Source of the DNA: Paraburkholderia franconis
GTDB lineage: Bacteria > Pseudomonadota > Gammaproteobacteria > Burkholderiales > Burkholderiaceae
DNA length: 64,000 bases
Reading direction: 5' to 3'
Assembly: GCF_009362735.1 (NCBI RefSeq)
Contig: NZ_WHNP01000036.1
Span: 1-64,000 of the forward strand
The notes under the pieces are model-generated. The model did no database searches, was not told the DNA's origin, and saw only the letters and a program-made list of their open reading frames with translations. Below are positions 34,181 through 43,287 of this stretch, one piece after another; the stretch's first letter is position 1; each line of letters begins with the position of its first letter. Both the position numbers and the translations under genes were made by a program.

Positions 34181-34951
34181 GTCGTTGTCTCCTGTAGTCG
34201 AAGTAGTCCGGACCGGATGCGGCCGCGAGGCCGGGTGCGCCGCATCGTGGACGACGGTCCGCGCCCAACATTGCAATGGCTATGCCATTCGTGCAGCGAG
34301 CACGCGCACAAGTCCGTGCAGCAAGGCTGCGGGCGACACAGGGAGATCGTTGAAATGCATCGGATGGGGGCTTGCGAAGCGGCGAACGACCGGCTTTCGA
34401 TCAGCGTCGGCGTTCGAATGCCGGACGGCGCGATTGGCTTTTCAGAATCGAAGCCGCTTCGATGGCTTCGAACGAATCGGTTGATGCAATGCGAAAAGAT
34501 GAGCGCGCAAGCAATACAACCGGCGATCGAGCAGGAACAGGCCATCGAGGCAAGATCGCCATGACCGTGCCATGTTCGCGCCATCTGCACGCCATGTCGG
34601 CGACACGCATGACATGCATCGATGAAGATTCGCTTTCAACCCTGCAAGAAAGACGCCTCACCCATTTACTTTGTTCTCCGTTAAGTGCAACGTGAAGCAG
34701 TGACGCGTGATGCATATCGTTTTTGCAGCACTTCTTTTGTCGCGGAATAGCGCGTGTCGGGTCATCGTTCGTGAGAGGAACGGGCCGCCGTCGCGGGTCG
34801 TTTCGTGTTCCACGCGCTCGCGGCATCGAAATTGATCATTGAAAAGGCTTTGCCTGCATCGAATGCCGTAAAAGCTTCGCTGCGGCGCAAGCCTGCATCG
34901 ACCTCTGCGACGGCCCTTCGCGCCGACATTATTTGGAGCAAGCAGAACATC
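34181..34951. other. Divergent control region between acxABC and paoABC
   Basis: This 771-bp region has no credible gene. It holds the acx sigma-54 promoter (34271-34287), a short palindrome TGTCG-G-CGACA (34595-34605) that could be an activator site about 340 bp upstream of the acx start site, and the paoA leader. No clear sigma-70 promoter for paoA was found by eye. Confidence 0.5.
34271..34287 (-). promoter_or_regulatory. Sigma-54 (-24/-12) promoter of acxABC
   Basis: On the minus strand the sequence reads TGGCATA-GCCA-TTGCA. That fits the consensus TGGCACG-N4-TTGCW with exact GG/GC spacing. Transcription would start near 34260 and give an 80-base leader before acxA. Confidence 0.75.
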
Positions 34952-35734
34952 ATGTCCAGACACACTGACTGTCCGGGTTCGTGCTCGCATCATGACGCGC
35001 ACGCGCCCCATCGTGACGAGCACGACGCTGCGCCTTCCAGTTCGTCACGCCGCCGCTTCCTGCAATCGGCCGCGGCCGTCGCCGCAGTCGGCAGCGCGCC
35101 CTATGCTCAGGCGCAGACGCAGACACCACCCGCAGCCGAGCCTGTTGCGCGTGCAACGGTGCCGCCGCGCGCCGTGACGCTCAACATCAACGGACGCGAC
35201 TACACGATGCAACTCGAACCGCGCGTGACGCTGCTCGACGCGCTGCGCGAATACGCAGGGCTCACTGGCACGAAGAAAGGCTGCGACCGCGGACAATGCG
35301 GCGCATGCACCGTGCTCGCGAACGGACGCCGCATCAATTCCTGCCTCACGCTGGCCGTGATGCACGAAGGCGAAACGATCACGACGGTCGAAGGGCTCGC
35401 GAGCAACGGCAAGCTGAGCCCCGTGCAACGCGCGTTCATCGAACAGGACGCGTTCCAGTGCGGCTACTGCACGCCGGGACAGATCTGCTCGGCGACCGCG
35501 CTGCTGTCGGAGTTCGATGCCGGCGCCGCGAGCACGGTCACGGCCGACGTGCGGCGCCGCCCGTCCCAACTGACGGACGAAGAGATTCGCGAGCGCATGA
35601 GCGGCAACATCTGCCGCTGCGGCGCGTACGTGAACATCGTCGCGGCCGTGCAGTCCGCGCATCGCGGCACGGTCGGCAGCGGCACGGGCGATACATACAC
35701 CACGTTCGTCATCAAGACGAGCGAAGTCGCGTAA
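34952..35734 (+). CDS. paoA: Periplasmic aldehyde oxidoreductase, 2Fe-2S subunit (PaoA-like)
   Basis: This 260-residue protein has a twin-arginine signal (SRRRFLQSAA, about 40-65) after a histidine-rich N-terminal tail. It has a plant-type [2Fe-2S] domain (GCDRGQCGACTV) and a second cluster domain (QCGYCTPGQI, CRCGAY). In the xanthine-oxidase family this subunit carries electrons from the molybdenum centre to FAD. The Tat signal exports the folded PaoABC complex. ATG 34952 is chosen because the Tat signal falls at the right distance; an upstream in-frame ATG has no ribosome site. First gene of paoABC. Confidence 0.93.
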   Translation: MSRHTDCPGSCSHHDAHAPHRDEHDAAPSSSSRRRFLQSAAAVAAVGSAPYAQAQTQTPPAAEPVARATVPPRAVTLNINGRDYTMQLEPRVTLLDALREYAGLTGTKKGCDRGQCGACTVLANGRRINSCLTLAVMHEGETITTVEGLASNGKLSPVQRAFIEQDAFQCGYCTPGQICSATALLSEFDAGAASTVTADVRRRPSQLTDEEIRERMSGNICRCGAYVNIVAAVQSAHRGTVGSGTGDTYTTFVIKTSEVA

Positions 35735-35745
35735 AGGAGGCCACG

Positions 35746-36747
35746 ATGGATGCGATCTCCTACGAACGCGCCGCCGATATCGCGGGCGCCGTGCGCGCCG
35801 CGCAGCAGCCGGGCACGATGTTCATCGGCGGCGGCACCAATCTGCTCGACCTGATGAAGGGTGGCGTCACGCGCCCCGTGAAGCTTGTCGATATCACGCG
35901 CATACAAGGGCTCGATACGGTCTCGACGCTGCCCGACGGCGGCCTGCGCATCGACGCGCTCGTGCGCAACAGCGACGCCGCGAATCATGCGCTGGTGCGC
36001 GAGCGTTATCCGTTGCTGTCGCAAGCGCTGCTTGCGGGCGCATCGGCGCAGTTGCGCAATATGGCGACCGTCGGCGGCAATCTGATGCAGCGCACGCGCT
36101 GTCCGTACTTCTACGACACCGCGTTCACCGCCTGCAACAAGCGCGATCCGGGCAGCGGCTGCGCGGCAATCAGCGGCCACAACCGCATGCATGCGATTCT
36201 CGGCGCAAGCGCGCAATGCATCGCCGTGAATCCGTCGGATATGAGCGTCGCGCTCGCGGCGCTCGATGCGAACGTACGCGTGAGCGGTCCGCAAGGCGAG
36301 CGCGTGATTCCGTTCAGCGAGTTTCACCGGCTGCCGGGCGAGCGCCCCGATCTCGACACGACGCTGCGTCCCGGCGAGCTGATCACGGCCGTCGATCTGC
36401 CGCCTTCCGTCTATGGCGAGCACGCGCATTACCTGAAGGTGCGCGACCGCGCGAGCTACGCGTTCGCGCTCGTGTCCGTCGCCGCTGCGCTGCAGATGGA
36501 CGGCCATACGGTGCGCAGCGCGCGCATCGCATTGGGCGGCGTCGCGCACAAGCCGTGGCGCGCGAGCGTCGCCGAGCAGATGATCACAGGCCACCCGCTC
36601 TCCGACGCGACGCTCAGGCACGCGGCAGCCGCCGCGCTGAGCGAAGCGAGGCCGCAGCGCGACAACGCGTTCAAGGTGCGCCTCGCGCAAAACGCGATCG
36701 TGCGCGCGGTCAATCAGGCAGCGGGACGCGTGGGAGGTTTCGCATGA
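35746..36747 (+). CDS. paoB: Periplasmic aldehyde oxidoreductase, FAD subunit (PaoB-like)
   Basis: This 333-residue protein of the CO-dehydrogenase flavoprotein family has FAD-binding motifs FIGGGTNLLDLMK and TVGGNLMQRTRCPYF. The cysteines in RCPYFYD, CNKRDPGSGC match the extra [4Fe-4S] insertion of PaoB. AAAGGAGG lies five bases before ATG 35746. The stop overlaps the paoC start (ATGA). Confidence 0.94.
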   Translation: MDAISYERAADIAGAVRAAQQPGTMFIGGGTNLLDLMKGGVTRPVKLVDITRIQGLDTVSTLPDGGLRIDALVRNSDAANHALVRERYPLLSQALLAGASAQLRNMATVGGNLMQRTRCPYFYDTAFTACNKRDPGSGCAAISGHNRMHAILGASAQCIAVNPSDMSVALAALDANVRVSGPQGERVIPFSEFHRLPGERPDLDTTLRPGELITAVDLPPSVYGEHAHYLKVRDRASYAFALVSVAAALQMDGHTVRSARIALGGVAHKPWRASVAEQMITGHPLSDATLRHAAAAALSEARPQRDNAFKVRLAQNAIVRAVNQAAGRVGGFA

Positions 36748-38960
36748 GCACGATGATCGGTCATCCACTGGACCGCACCGACGGTCTGCTGAAAGTCACG
36801 GGCGAAGCGCGCTACGCGGCCGAGTTTCCCGAAGCGCGTCTTGCGCATGGCGTGCTCGTCACGAGCACGATTCCGCGCGGCACGATTCAGGCAATCGACA
36901 CCGGCCGCGCGGCATCGCTGCCGGGCGTGCTGCTCGTGATGACGTATCAGAACGCGCCGCGTCTGCCGAACGGCGGACGCCCCTCGCTCGCGCCGCCTGC
37001 GGGTCGCCATCTGTCGCTGCTGCAGGACAACCAGGTCCACTACAGTAACGAGCCGATCGCGGTCGTCGTCGCCGATACGCTCGAACATGCGACGGATGCC
37101 GCGCGCCAGTTGCACGTCACGTATGCCGCGCAGCCGGCGACGCTCGATTTCTCGCAGGCGAAGCCGAACGGGCACGCGCCGGACAAGCCGCAGGGCCGTC
37201 AGACGGACACCTCGCGCGGCGACTACGACGCGGGGCTCGCGGCGGGTGTGGTGCGCGTCGACGCCGTCTACACGACGCCGATGGAGCATCACAACCCAAT
37301 GGAGCCGCACGCGACGATGGCCGTCTGGGACGGCCCGCATCTGACACTCTACGATGCGACGCAAGGCGTCACGGGTACGAAGACGGCCGTCGCGAAGACG
37401 CTCGGCATGTCGCCCGACGATGTGCGCGTGATCTCGCCGTTCGTCGGCGGCGGCTTCGGCTGCAAGGGCTCCGCGTGGTCGCACGTGGTGCTGTGCGCGA
37501 TGGCCGCGAAGCAGACGGGGCGGCCCGTCCGACTCGCGCTCGAGAGGCCGCAGATGTTCGGCCCCGTCGGCGGCCGGCCGTACACCGAGCAGCGTATGGT
37601 GATCGCCGCGAAGCACGACGGCACGCTGACCGCGATGCGTCACGACAGCTTTTCGAACACGTCGATGATCGAAGACTGGACGGAGACCTGCTGCATGGTC
37701 TCGCGGATGATGTACGCGGTGCCGAACCAGGTGACGACGCACCGGATCGTGCCGCTGAACGTCGGCACGCCGACTTTCATGCGCGCGCCGGGCGAGACGA
37801 CGGGTTCGTGGGCGCTCGAAACGGCGATGGACGAACTGTCGTATCAGTTGAAGATGGACCCGGTCGCGCTGCGTCTGAAGAACTATGCCGAGGTCGATCC
37901 GCAGGACAACAAGCCGTGGTCGAGCAAGGTCTTGCGCGAGTGCTACAGCATCGGCGCGCAGCGTTTCGGCTGGTCGCGGCGCGAGCAGCAGCCGCGCTCG
38001 ATGCGCGACGGCAACACGCTGATCGGCCTCGGCATGGGGACGGCGACTTATCCGGCGAACCGCAGCGAAGCGTCGGCGCTTGCGCGCATCCTGCCCGACG
38101 GCACGGCGACGGTCGTCTCCGGCACGCAGGACATCGGCACGGGCACGTACACGGTGATGACGCAGGTGGCGTCCGACGCGCTCGGCATCGCGCCGGAGAA
38201 TATCCGCTTCGGCCTCGGCGATTCGTCGCTGCCGAAGGCGCCTGTGTCGGGCGGCTCGCAGTCGGTCGCGAGCGTGTCGCCTGCCGTGCGCGACGCGTGC
38301 GAGCAGGCGCGCGCGAAGCTCGTTTCGATGGCGCTCGCGGATCGCGGCTCGCCGCTGTACGGCCTGTTCGCAAGCGACGTGACGGTGCAAGGCGGCTGGG
38401 CGATGAGCAAGTCGGACCAGACGAAGCGCGATCCGATCGCGGCCATCCTCGCGCGCGCGGGCGGCCAGCCGATCGAAGCGAACTCCGACACGAAGCCCGG
38501 CGACGAGAAGCAGCGCTACTCGTTTCATTCGTGGGGTGCGATTTTCGCGGAAGTGCATGTCGACGCGGACCTCGGCACGATTCGCGTGGCGAAGATCACG
38601 GCCGTCTATAACGTCGGGCGGATGCTGAACGTGAAGACGGCGCGCAGCCAGCTGATGGGCGGGCTGGTGTGGGGCATCGGCGCGGCGCTCGAAGAGCAGA
38701 CGATGCTCGATACGCAGTACGGCCGCTTCATCAACGCGAATCTCGCCGAATACCATGTGCCCGTGAACGCGGATGTCGGCGCGCTCGATGTGGTCGTGCT
38801 CGATGAGCCCGATCCGCATATCAACTCGCTCGGCTCGCGCGGGATCGGCGAGATCGGGATTACGGGCGTGGTGGCTGCGATCGGCAATGCCGTGTATCAC
38901 GCGACGGGCGTGCGGGTGCGGGATTTGCCGATTACTTTGGATAAGGTGATGCGGGTTTAG
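36744..38960 (+). CDS. paoC: Periplasmic aldehyde oxidoreductase, molybdenum subunit (PaoC-like)
   Basis: This 738-residue catalytic subunit of the xanthine-oxidase family has molybdopterin-contacting motifs (GGGFGCKG, MRAPGE, GTQDIGTGTYT) and the catalytic glutamate in GSRGIGEIG near the end. It oxidises aldehydes to acids with Mo-MCD cofactor. It starts four bases inside paoB. MocA-type cytidylyltransferase, needed to make the MCD form, is encoded about 370 bp downstream, which supports the assignment. The natural aldehyde is unknown. Confidence 0.95.
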   Translation: MSTMIGHPLDRTDGLLKVTGEARYAAEFPEARLAHGVLVTSTIPRGTIQAIDTGRAASLPGVLLVMTYQNAPRLPNGGRPSLAPPAGRHLSLLQDNQVHYSNEPIAVVVADTLEHATDAARQLHVTYAAQPATLDFSQAKPNGHAPDKPQGRQTDTSRGDYDAGLAAGVVRVDAVYTTPMEHHNPMEPHATMAVWDGPHLTLYDATQGVTGTKTAVAKTLGMSPDDVRVISPFVGGGFGCKGSAWSHVVLCAMAAKQTGRPVRLALERPQMFGPVGGRPYTEQRMVIAAKHDGTLTAMRHDSFSNTSMIEDWTETCCMVSRMMYAVPNQVTTHRIVPLNVGTPTFMRAPGETTGSWALETAMDELSYQLKMDPVALRLKNYAEVDPQDNKPWSSKVLRECYSIGAQRFGWSRREQQPRSMRDGNTLIGLGMGTATYPANRSEASALARILPDGTATVVSGTQDIGTGTYTVMTQVASDALGIAPENIRFGLGDSSLPKAPVSGGSQSVASVSPAVRDACEQARAKLVSMALADRGSPLYGLFASDVTVQGGWAMSKSDQTKRDPIAAILARAGGQPIEANSDTKPGDEKQRYSFHSWGAIFAEVHVDADLGTIRVAKITAVYNVGRMLNVKTARSQLMGGLVWGIGAALEEQTMLDTQYGRFINANLAEYHVPVNADVGALDVVVLDEPDPHINSLGSRGIGEIGITGVVAAIGNAVYHATGVRVRDLPITLDKVMRV

Positions 38961-38997
38961 CGCCGCGCGGGCTGGTGTTTGGTTTTTTTGGCTCGCC

Positions 38998-39230
38998 GCT
39001 GGCATCCGCGTATGCGGTTTTGTTGTCTCCGACGGTTCTTTTGTGGTGGTGCTTTTGTCTTTGCGTTGGCATCCGCGAGGCGCATACGCGGATGCCGGCA
39101 GCACGCCAAGACAACCACAACAGAAAAACCGTCGGAGACACAAACCGCATCGCGGATGCCAGCAGCACGCCAAGACAACCACAACAGAAAAACCGTCGGA
39201 GACACAAACCGCATCGCGGATGCCAGCGAC
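38998..39230. repeat. 64-bp tandem repeat with an inverted diverged copy
   Basis: Two 64-bp units (39088-39151 and 39152-39215) differ at one base, and a third partial unit starts at 39216. The segment 39011-39076 is a diverged inverted copy, preceded by a partial end at 39001-39010. The unit carries a GCGGATGCC edge and an A-rich GACAACCACAACAGAAAAACC core. It lies between paoC and mocA and looks like an extragenic repeat family. Confidence 0.9.
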
Positions 39231-39333
39231 AAAGACAAAAAACCAACCAGCGTCGCAGACAAAAAAAATGAACCCTTGCCTGCCACTCCGTTGCGCCGCA
39301 CAATCTCTGTTCACTCCCCTTCTGGTGCCGCCC

Positions 39334-39921
39334 ATGGCTTATGCTTCGCTCGCCACCGGCGTGCTGCTCGCCGCCGGGTATGGATCGCGTTTCGATCCGG
39401 AAGGCGTTCACAACAAACTGCTCGCCCGATTGCCCGACGGCACGCCCATCGCCTATGAATCCGCGCACCGGCTGCTGCTCGTCGTGCCGCATGTGATCGC
39501 GGTCGTGCGCCCCGGCTCCGAAATGCTCGCCCGCGCCCTCAACGACGCCGGCTGTCATGTGATCTTTTCCGCCCACGCCGAGCGCGGCATGGGCGCGACC
39601 CTCGCGGCCGCCATCGAGGCGAGCGAAGACTCGGACGGCTGGATCGTCGCGCTCGCCGATATGCCGCGCGTCGCCGCATCGACAATCGAGGCCGTCGCGC
39701 GTGCGGCCGACACAGGCGCGTCGATCGTCGCGCCGTACTATCGCGGACAGCGCGGGCATCCCGTCGGCTTCGGCGTCGAACATCGCGACGCGCTGCTCGC
39801 GCTCGATGGCGACACGGGCGCGCGCGCGCTCTTCGCCACGCACGCAGTGACCCACATCGACGTCGACGATCCGGGCGTGCTGAGCGATATCGATACCCCC
39901 GAAGACTTGCGCAGCCTGTAG
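39334..39921 (+). CDS. mocA: Molybdenum cofactor cytidylyltransferase (MocA-like)
   Basis: This 195-residue nucleotidyltransferase has the N-terminal LAAGYGSRFD motif (family LAAGxSxRxG) and the metal-binding ALADMPRV. RGHPVGFG and DIDTPEDL follow at the expected places. MocA adds CMP to Mo-molybdopterin, giving the MCD cofactor used by xanthine-oxidase-family enzymes such as PaoC upstream. ATG 39334 fits the family N-terminus, though the ribosome site is weak; an upstream in-frame ATG (39268) is possible. Confidence 0.88.
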   Translation: MAYASLATGVLLAAGYGSRFDPEGVHNKLLARLPDGTPIAYESAHRLLLVVPHVIAVVRPGSEMLARALNDAGCHVIFSAHAERGMGATLAAAIEASEDSDGWIVALADMPRVAASTIEAVARAADTGASIVAPYYRGQRGHPVGFGVEHRDALLALDGDTGARALFATHAVTHIDVDDPGVLSDIDTPEDLRSL

Positions 39922-40342
39922 CGCGCTCGACTGTCCGCCCGCGTTTACCGAAGACGCGCCGCCCGCGTACACGTGAGAAGGTTCCTTCGGTTGAGAGGCT
40001 CCGCCTGCGGCGACACCTACCGGCTTCCTCGACACGGCCGTATCCGACCTGCGGGGATCGCGATGCGCCTCCGGTAAGCGCATGCGGGAAGGCTGCCTCG
40101 CCGGCTTTCGACACCGGCATGCAAGCGCAACCGGGCCCCAGGCGTGGCACAAGCAAGCACCGACCAGGCACGCCACTTGCTGCCCGCTGCTGCGCCGCGA
40201 AACGGGCGAGCAGGCTTTGCATCGTTGGTCTAAGCTGTCCACGATGACGTCAGCTCTCGCCACCGCGCAGCGAACGCGGCACGCCGCCGACCGCGCCAGC
40301 CGCATCCGCCACGAACCCGCCGCACTCTTCTGCCAGGACCTC
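39922..40342. other. GC-rich intergenic region before the PIG-L gene
   Basis: This 421-bp region has no gene I can support. A GAAGG-TT-CCTTC dyad lies near 39977. I looked for a known riboswitch pattern and did not find one. Confidence 0.3.
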
Positions 40343-41059
40343 ATGAGCGAAACCAGCCCGCGTCTGTTCATCGTGTCGCCGCATTTCGACGACGCCGTCT
40401 TCGGATGCGGCGCACTGCTCGCGTCGCATCCCGACGCCGCCGTCTGCACCGTGTTCGCCGCGCCGCCCGAACAGGAAATGCATACCGAATGGGACGGGAA
40501 AGCCGGCTTCGCGAGCGCGCACGAGTCGATGCGCGCGCGCACGATCGAGGACAACCACGCGCTCGCCGTGCTCGAGACGATTCCCGTGCGGCTGCCGTTT
40601 TGCGGCGCGCAGTATCACGACTCGCCGTCCGTCTCGAAGCTCGCGGCGACACTGGAAGAAACGATCTACGGCTCGACGGCGAACACGCTGCTGATGCCGC
40701 TCGGCCTCTTCCACGACGATCATTGCCTCGTGTTCGAAGCGTGCTGCGAAATCCTGCCGCGCATGTCGCATCTCGAGTGGTTCGCTTACGAAGAGGCCAT
40801 CTATCGGCAGATTCCGGGGCTCGTGCAGCAAAGGCTCGTCGATCTCGCCGAACGCGGAATCGTCGCGACGCCTGCGAGCCCGTCGACCGATCATGCGCCC
40901 GACCACGAGCGTCAGACGCTGCTCAAGCGCGAAGCTGTGTGCGCGTACGAGAGCCAGTTGCGCGCCTTCGGGCCGCACGGCTACGACGACGTGTTCGCCG
41001 CCGAGCGCTACTGGCGCCTGACCGTCGACCGGCAGCACAACCGCAGACACAGGCACTGA
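40343..41059 (+). CDS. PIG-L family deacetylase
   Basis: This 238-residue zinc-dependent deacetylase of the LmbE/PIG-L fold has SPHFDDAVFGCG (zinc-binding His-Asp-Asp) and PLGLFHDDH (third zinc His region). Family members remove acetyl groups from N-acetylglucosamine conjugates or similar. ATG 40343 has AGGA five bases upstream. The substrate is unknown. It may be in line with the small Pro-rich gene downstream. Confidence 0.88.
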   Translation: MSETSPRLFIVSPHFDDAVFGCGALLASHPDAAVCTVFAAPPEQEMHTEWDGKAGFASAHESMRARTIEDNHALAVLETIPVRLPFCGAQYHDSPSVSKLAATLEETIYGSTANTLLMPLGLFHDDHCLVFEACCEILPRMSHLEWFAYEEAIYRQIPGLVQQRLVDLAERGIVATPASPSTDHAPDHERQTLLKREAVCAYESQLRAFGPHGYDDVFAAERYWRLTVDRQHNRRHRH

Positions 41060-41205
41060 TCCGCCCGACAACGCGCGGACATGCGCCGTGCCCATCGAGC
41101 CAGCACGCTCGCCCGTCATCGCCTACGCTAATGTAAGCAGGACGCTTCGCACCGTGCCGCCGAGCCGGCGAAAGGGTCCGCCATCCACTGCCACGAGGTC
41201 ATGCC

Positions 41206-41352
41206 ATGCACACGAGTCCGATTCCCGACCCGCACGCCGATCCCACGCGCGATCCCGAGGGCGATCCCCTCACGCCGCCGTCGCCGGGCCACCACAACGA
41301 CGAGCCGCAGCGTCCCGAAGGTCCGCCCGACAAGGACCCCGTCACGACGTGA
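41206..41352 (+). CDS. Small proline/aspartate-rich protein
   Basis: This 48-residue protein is made of Asp-Pro and Pro-Pro-Asp repeats (PDPHADPTRDPEGD, PEGPPDKDP). It looks fully disordered. GAGG lies eight bases before ATG 41206. Similar short DP-rich proteins are common in Burkholderiaceae; their function is unknown. A shadow frame starting at 41201 is rejected on composition. Confidence 0.55.
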   Translation: MHTSPIPDPHADPTRDPEGDPLTPPSPGHHNDEPQRPEGPPDKDPVTT

Positions 41353-41418
41353 CAGTGCAGTGATGGCGTACGCTCGCCAAAGCACGCACGTCGTCGGCCA
41401 TGCGTGGCTCGCGCGCGT

Positions 41419-41793
41419 TCAGTCCAGCTCGATCGGCTGGCCGTGTGGCGTGCGCCGCGCCGCCTCATCCCATGCGTTCTTCCGGTCGATCAGCCCGTCG
41501 CTTGTCACGCATCCCTTCGCCGTCGCGATGCGTTCGAGCGCGGCCAGCCAGTGCGCGTAGTATGTGTCGCCGTGATCGGGGTCGCCTTGCGCCTGCGCGT
41601 CGCGGATCGCGTCCGCCAGTTGCGCAGCCCATTCGGACCACGTGAATACGCCGCGCTCATGCAGCGCGAGCGTCATCGCAAACGCCGCCGCCTGCCAGGG
41701 CGCGGCGAAGACGGGGCCGGCGTCGTCGCGCGGCAAGCCGGGCAATGCGTCGAGCAACGCGCGAGGCGCAGTCGTGAAAGCCCGCGCGCTCAT
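41419..41793 (-). CDS. Nitrile hydratase accessory/activator protein
   Basis: This 124-residue protein resembles the N-terminal half of nitrile hydratase beta subunits and the P14K-type activators: FAAPWQAAAFAMTLALHERG, TWSEWAAQLADAI, YYAHWLAALE. Such proteins form a complex with the alpha subunit and help insert cobalt by self-subunit swapping. Start ATG 41793 overlaps the beta-subunit stop (ATGA). Last gene of the operon. Confidence 0.88.
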   Translation of the reverse strand: MSARAFTTAPRALLDALPGLPRDDAGPVFAAPWQAAAFAMTLALHERGVFTWSEWAAQLADAIRDAQAQGDPDHGDTYYAHWLAALERIATAKGCVTSDGLIDRKNAWDEAARRTPHGQPIELD

Positions 41794-42455
41794 GCCGGGC
41801 TCTCCGCTTCCAGATACGGCTCCCAGCAATCGACGCACACGCAAGCCGCCGTCGTATCGCGGCCCCACAGTTCGGCGGCGTCGAACCGTACCGTGTACAG
41901 CCACTGCGGATCTTCGCCGCGTCCGAGCGCATTCGAATCGGGAAATACATGCGCGCCGTGCACGGCGACGATCTGGCCGCGCTTGTCGCGGCAGTAACGC
42001 GGCAGGCGCGTATGCGTCGGCGGATTGATGATCTGCGTGCGCACGGTATCGCCGACGGCAAAGCGCGCCGCCCGGGGCGCGGGCCGGGACGCGGCGCTGC
42101 CGCGAAACAGCATCGGCTCGACCTGATCGGCGGCAAGCACGCGCGGCAACGGCGCGGCAGGATGCCGGGACTTGCCGCTGTCGATCTCGTCGGGCGTCGC
42201 GAGGCTCGTGTTGATCAGCAGCTTGCGCAAGCCCGCGAACCAGATCTGGTAATAGCTGCTCGACAGATACTGCGCGGGCGGAAGGCTCTCGCGCGCGGCG
42301 CGCGACATGTCGATGTTCCATTTGCCCGTTGCGCCCATCGCGATCGTCAGCGCGAGGACGTGCCGTTCCCAGTCCGCGTGGAAGTACGGCTCGTCGGCTT
42401 CGTGCACGACGGGCCCGAACGACTGCATGCCGCCCAGATCCTGTGCGCCGTTCAT
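41790..42455 (-). CDS. nthB: Nitrile hydratase beta subunit
   Basis: This 221-residue protein begins MNGAQDLGGMQSFGPV, the family N-terminus. It has W-E-RHVLAL, SYYQIWFAGLRKLL and the C-terminal SH3-like barrel (GDTVRTQ, CWEPYLE). It pairs with the alpha subunit to form the active heterodimer that hydrates nitriles to amides. It overlaps both neighbours by four bases. Confidence 0.94.
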   Translation of the reverse strand: MNGAQDLGGMQSFGPVVHEADEPYFHADWERHVLALTIAMGATGKWNIDMSRAARESLPPAQYLSSSYYQIWFAGLRKLLINTSLATPDEIDSGKSRHPAAPLPRVLAADQVEPMLFRGSAASRPAPRAARFAVGDTVRTQIINPPTHTRLPRYCRDKRGQIVAVHGAHVFPDSNALGRGEDPQWLYTVRFDAAELWGRDTTAACVCVDCWEPYLEAESPA

Positions 42456-43117
42456 GGCCGGCCTCCGCTGCGCGCTGCGGCTTCGTGCGGCGAGAGCGGC
42501 AAGCCCGTGCCGATCATCGAATCGCGCGTGACGAGACCAGCGAGTTCATCGTCGCTCAGCGCCTGGGTGCCGGGCGGGCACATCGGCAGCACCAGATAGC
42601 GCACTTCGGCCGTCGAGTCCCACACGCGGATTTCCGTCTCGTCCGGCAGCGCGACGCCGAATTCTTCGAGCACGCCGCGCGGATCGATCACGGCGCGCGA
42701 GCGGTAAGGCGCCGACTTGTACCAGACAGGCGGCAAGCCGAGCACAGGCCACGGATAACACGAGCACAGCGTACAGACGACCATGTTGTGCACGCGCGGC
42801 GTGTTCTCGAGCGCGACCATGTGCTCGCCCTGCCGCCCCGTGTAGCCGAGCGACGCGATGGCCGCCGTCGCGTCGTCGAGCAGCCAGCGGCGGAAGTCCG
42901 CATCGCGCCATGCCTTCGCGACCACGCGCGCGCCGTTGCGCGGACCGACCTTCGTCTCATACGTTTCGATCAGCACGTCGAGCGCTTTCGGATCGACGTA
43001 GCCCTTCTCGACCAGCAGCGATTCGAGCGCGCGCACGCGCAGATCCATCTCGGGCAGCGCGCTGCCTTCGTGCGCGTGACGGTGATCGTCGTGATCATGC
43101 GTGGCGTCGTGGCTCAT
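42452..43117 (-). CDS. nthA: Nitrile hydratase alpha subunit, cobalt type
   Basis: This 221-residue protein has the metal motif V-C-T-L-C-S-C-Y (Cys115, Cys118, Ser119, Cys120). The Thr and Tyr variants of this motif mark cobalt rather than iron enzymes. The cysteines at 118 and 120 are normally oxidised to sulfinate and sulfenate. The N-terminus is unusually His-rich (HDATHDHDDHRHAHEG), possibly for metal handling. First gene of the nthA-nthB-accessory operon; no amidase gene is in the window. Confidence 0.95.
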   Translation of the reverse strand: MSHDATHDHDDHRHAHEGSALPEMDLRVRALESLLVEKGYVDPKALDVLIETYETKVGPRNGARVVAKAWRDADFRRWLLDDATAAIASLGYTGRQGEHMVALENTPRVHNMVVCTLCSCYPWPVLGLPPVWYKSAPYRSRAVIDPRGVLEEFGVALPDETEIRVWDSTAEVRYLVLPMCPPGTQALSDDELAGLVTRDSMIGTGLPLSPHEAAARSGGRP

Positions 43118-43257
43118 CTGCTTTGCCTGAAGAATGCGACATCAAACCAGTATGGTCGGGCAAAGCAGCGAATGCAAACGGGCGCCATCGCCATGCCGCA
43201 AGGCCTGCTCGGAATGCGCGCTGCCCCACATATTTCTGTTCTGCTTAGGGAAGTGGA

Positions 43258-43287
43258 TTGACTTGACTTCCCGAGCAGGCATAAAAT
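43258..43287 (+). promoter_or_regulatory. Strong sigma-70 promoter with no obvious gene
   Basis: TTGACT (43258-43263), an 18-base spacer and TAAAAT (43282-43287). The region after it has no long frame but folds: GGCAAGACG (43364-43372) and CGTCTTGCC (43395-43403) pair. It could produce a small RNA or a long leader. Confidence 0.5.

Noticed and set aside
38998..39230. Possible CRISPR-like array
   Set aside because: The 64-bp units are directly joined with no unique spacers, and there are no cas genes; it is a tandem repeat.
36714..39335. Very long minus-strand frame opposite paoC
   Set aside because: Antisense shadow produced by high GC3; its first part is simply the translated 64-bp repeat.
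39950..40080. Riboswitch-like stretch (GAAGG...CCTTC and ACCGAAGGAACC on the minus strand)
   Set aside because: The glycine, cobalamin and molybdenum-cofactor riboswitch consensus cores are not matched and no suitable gene lies downstream on the minus strand.
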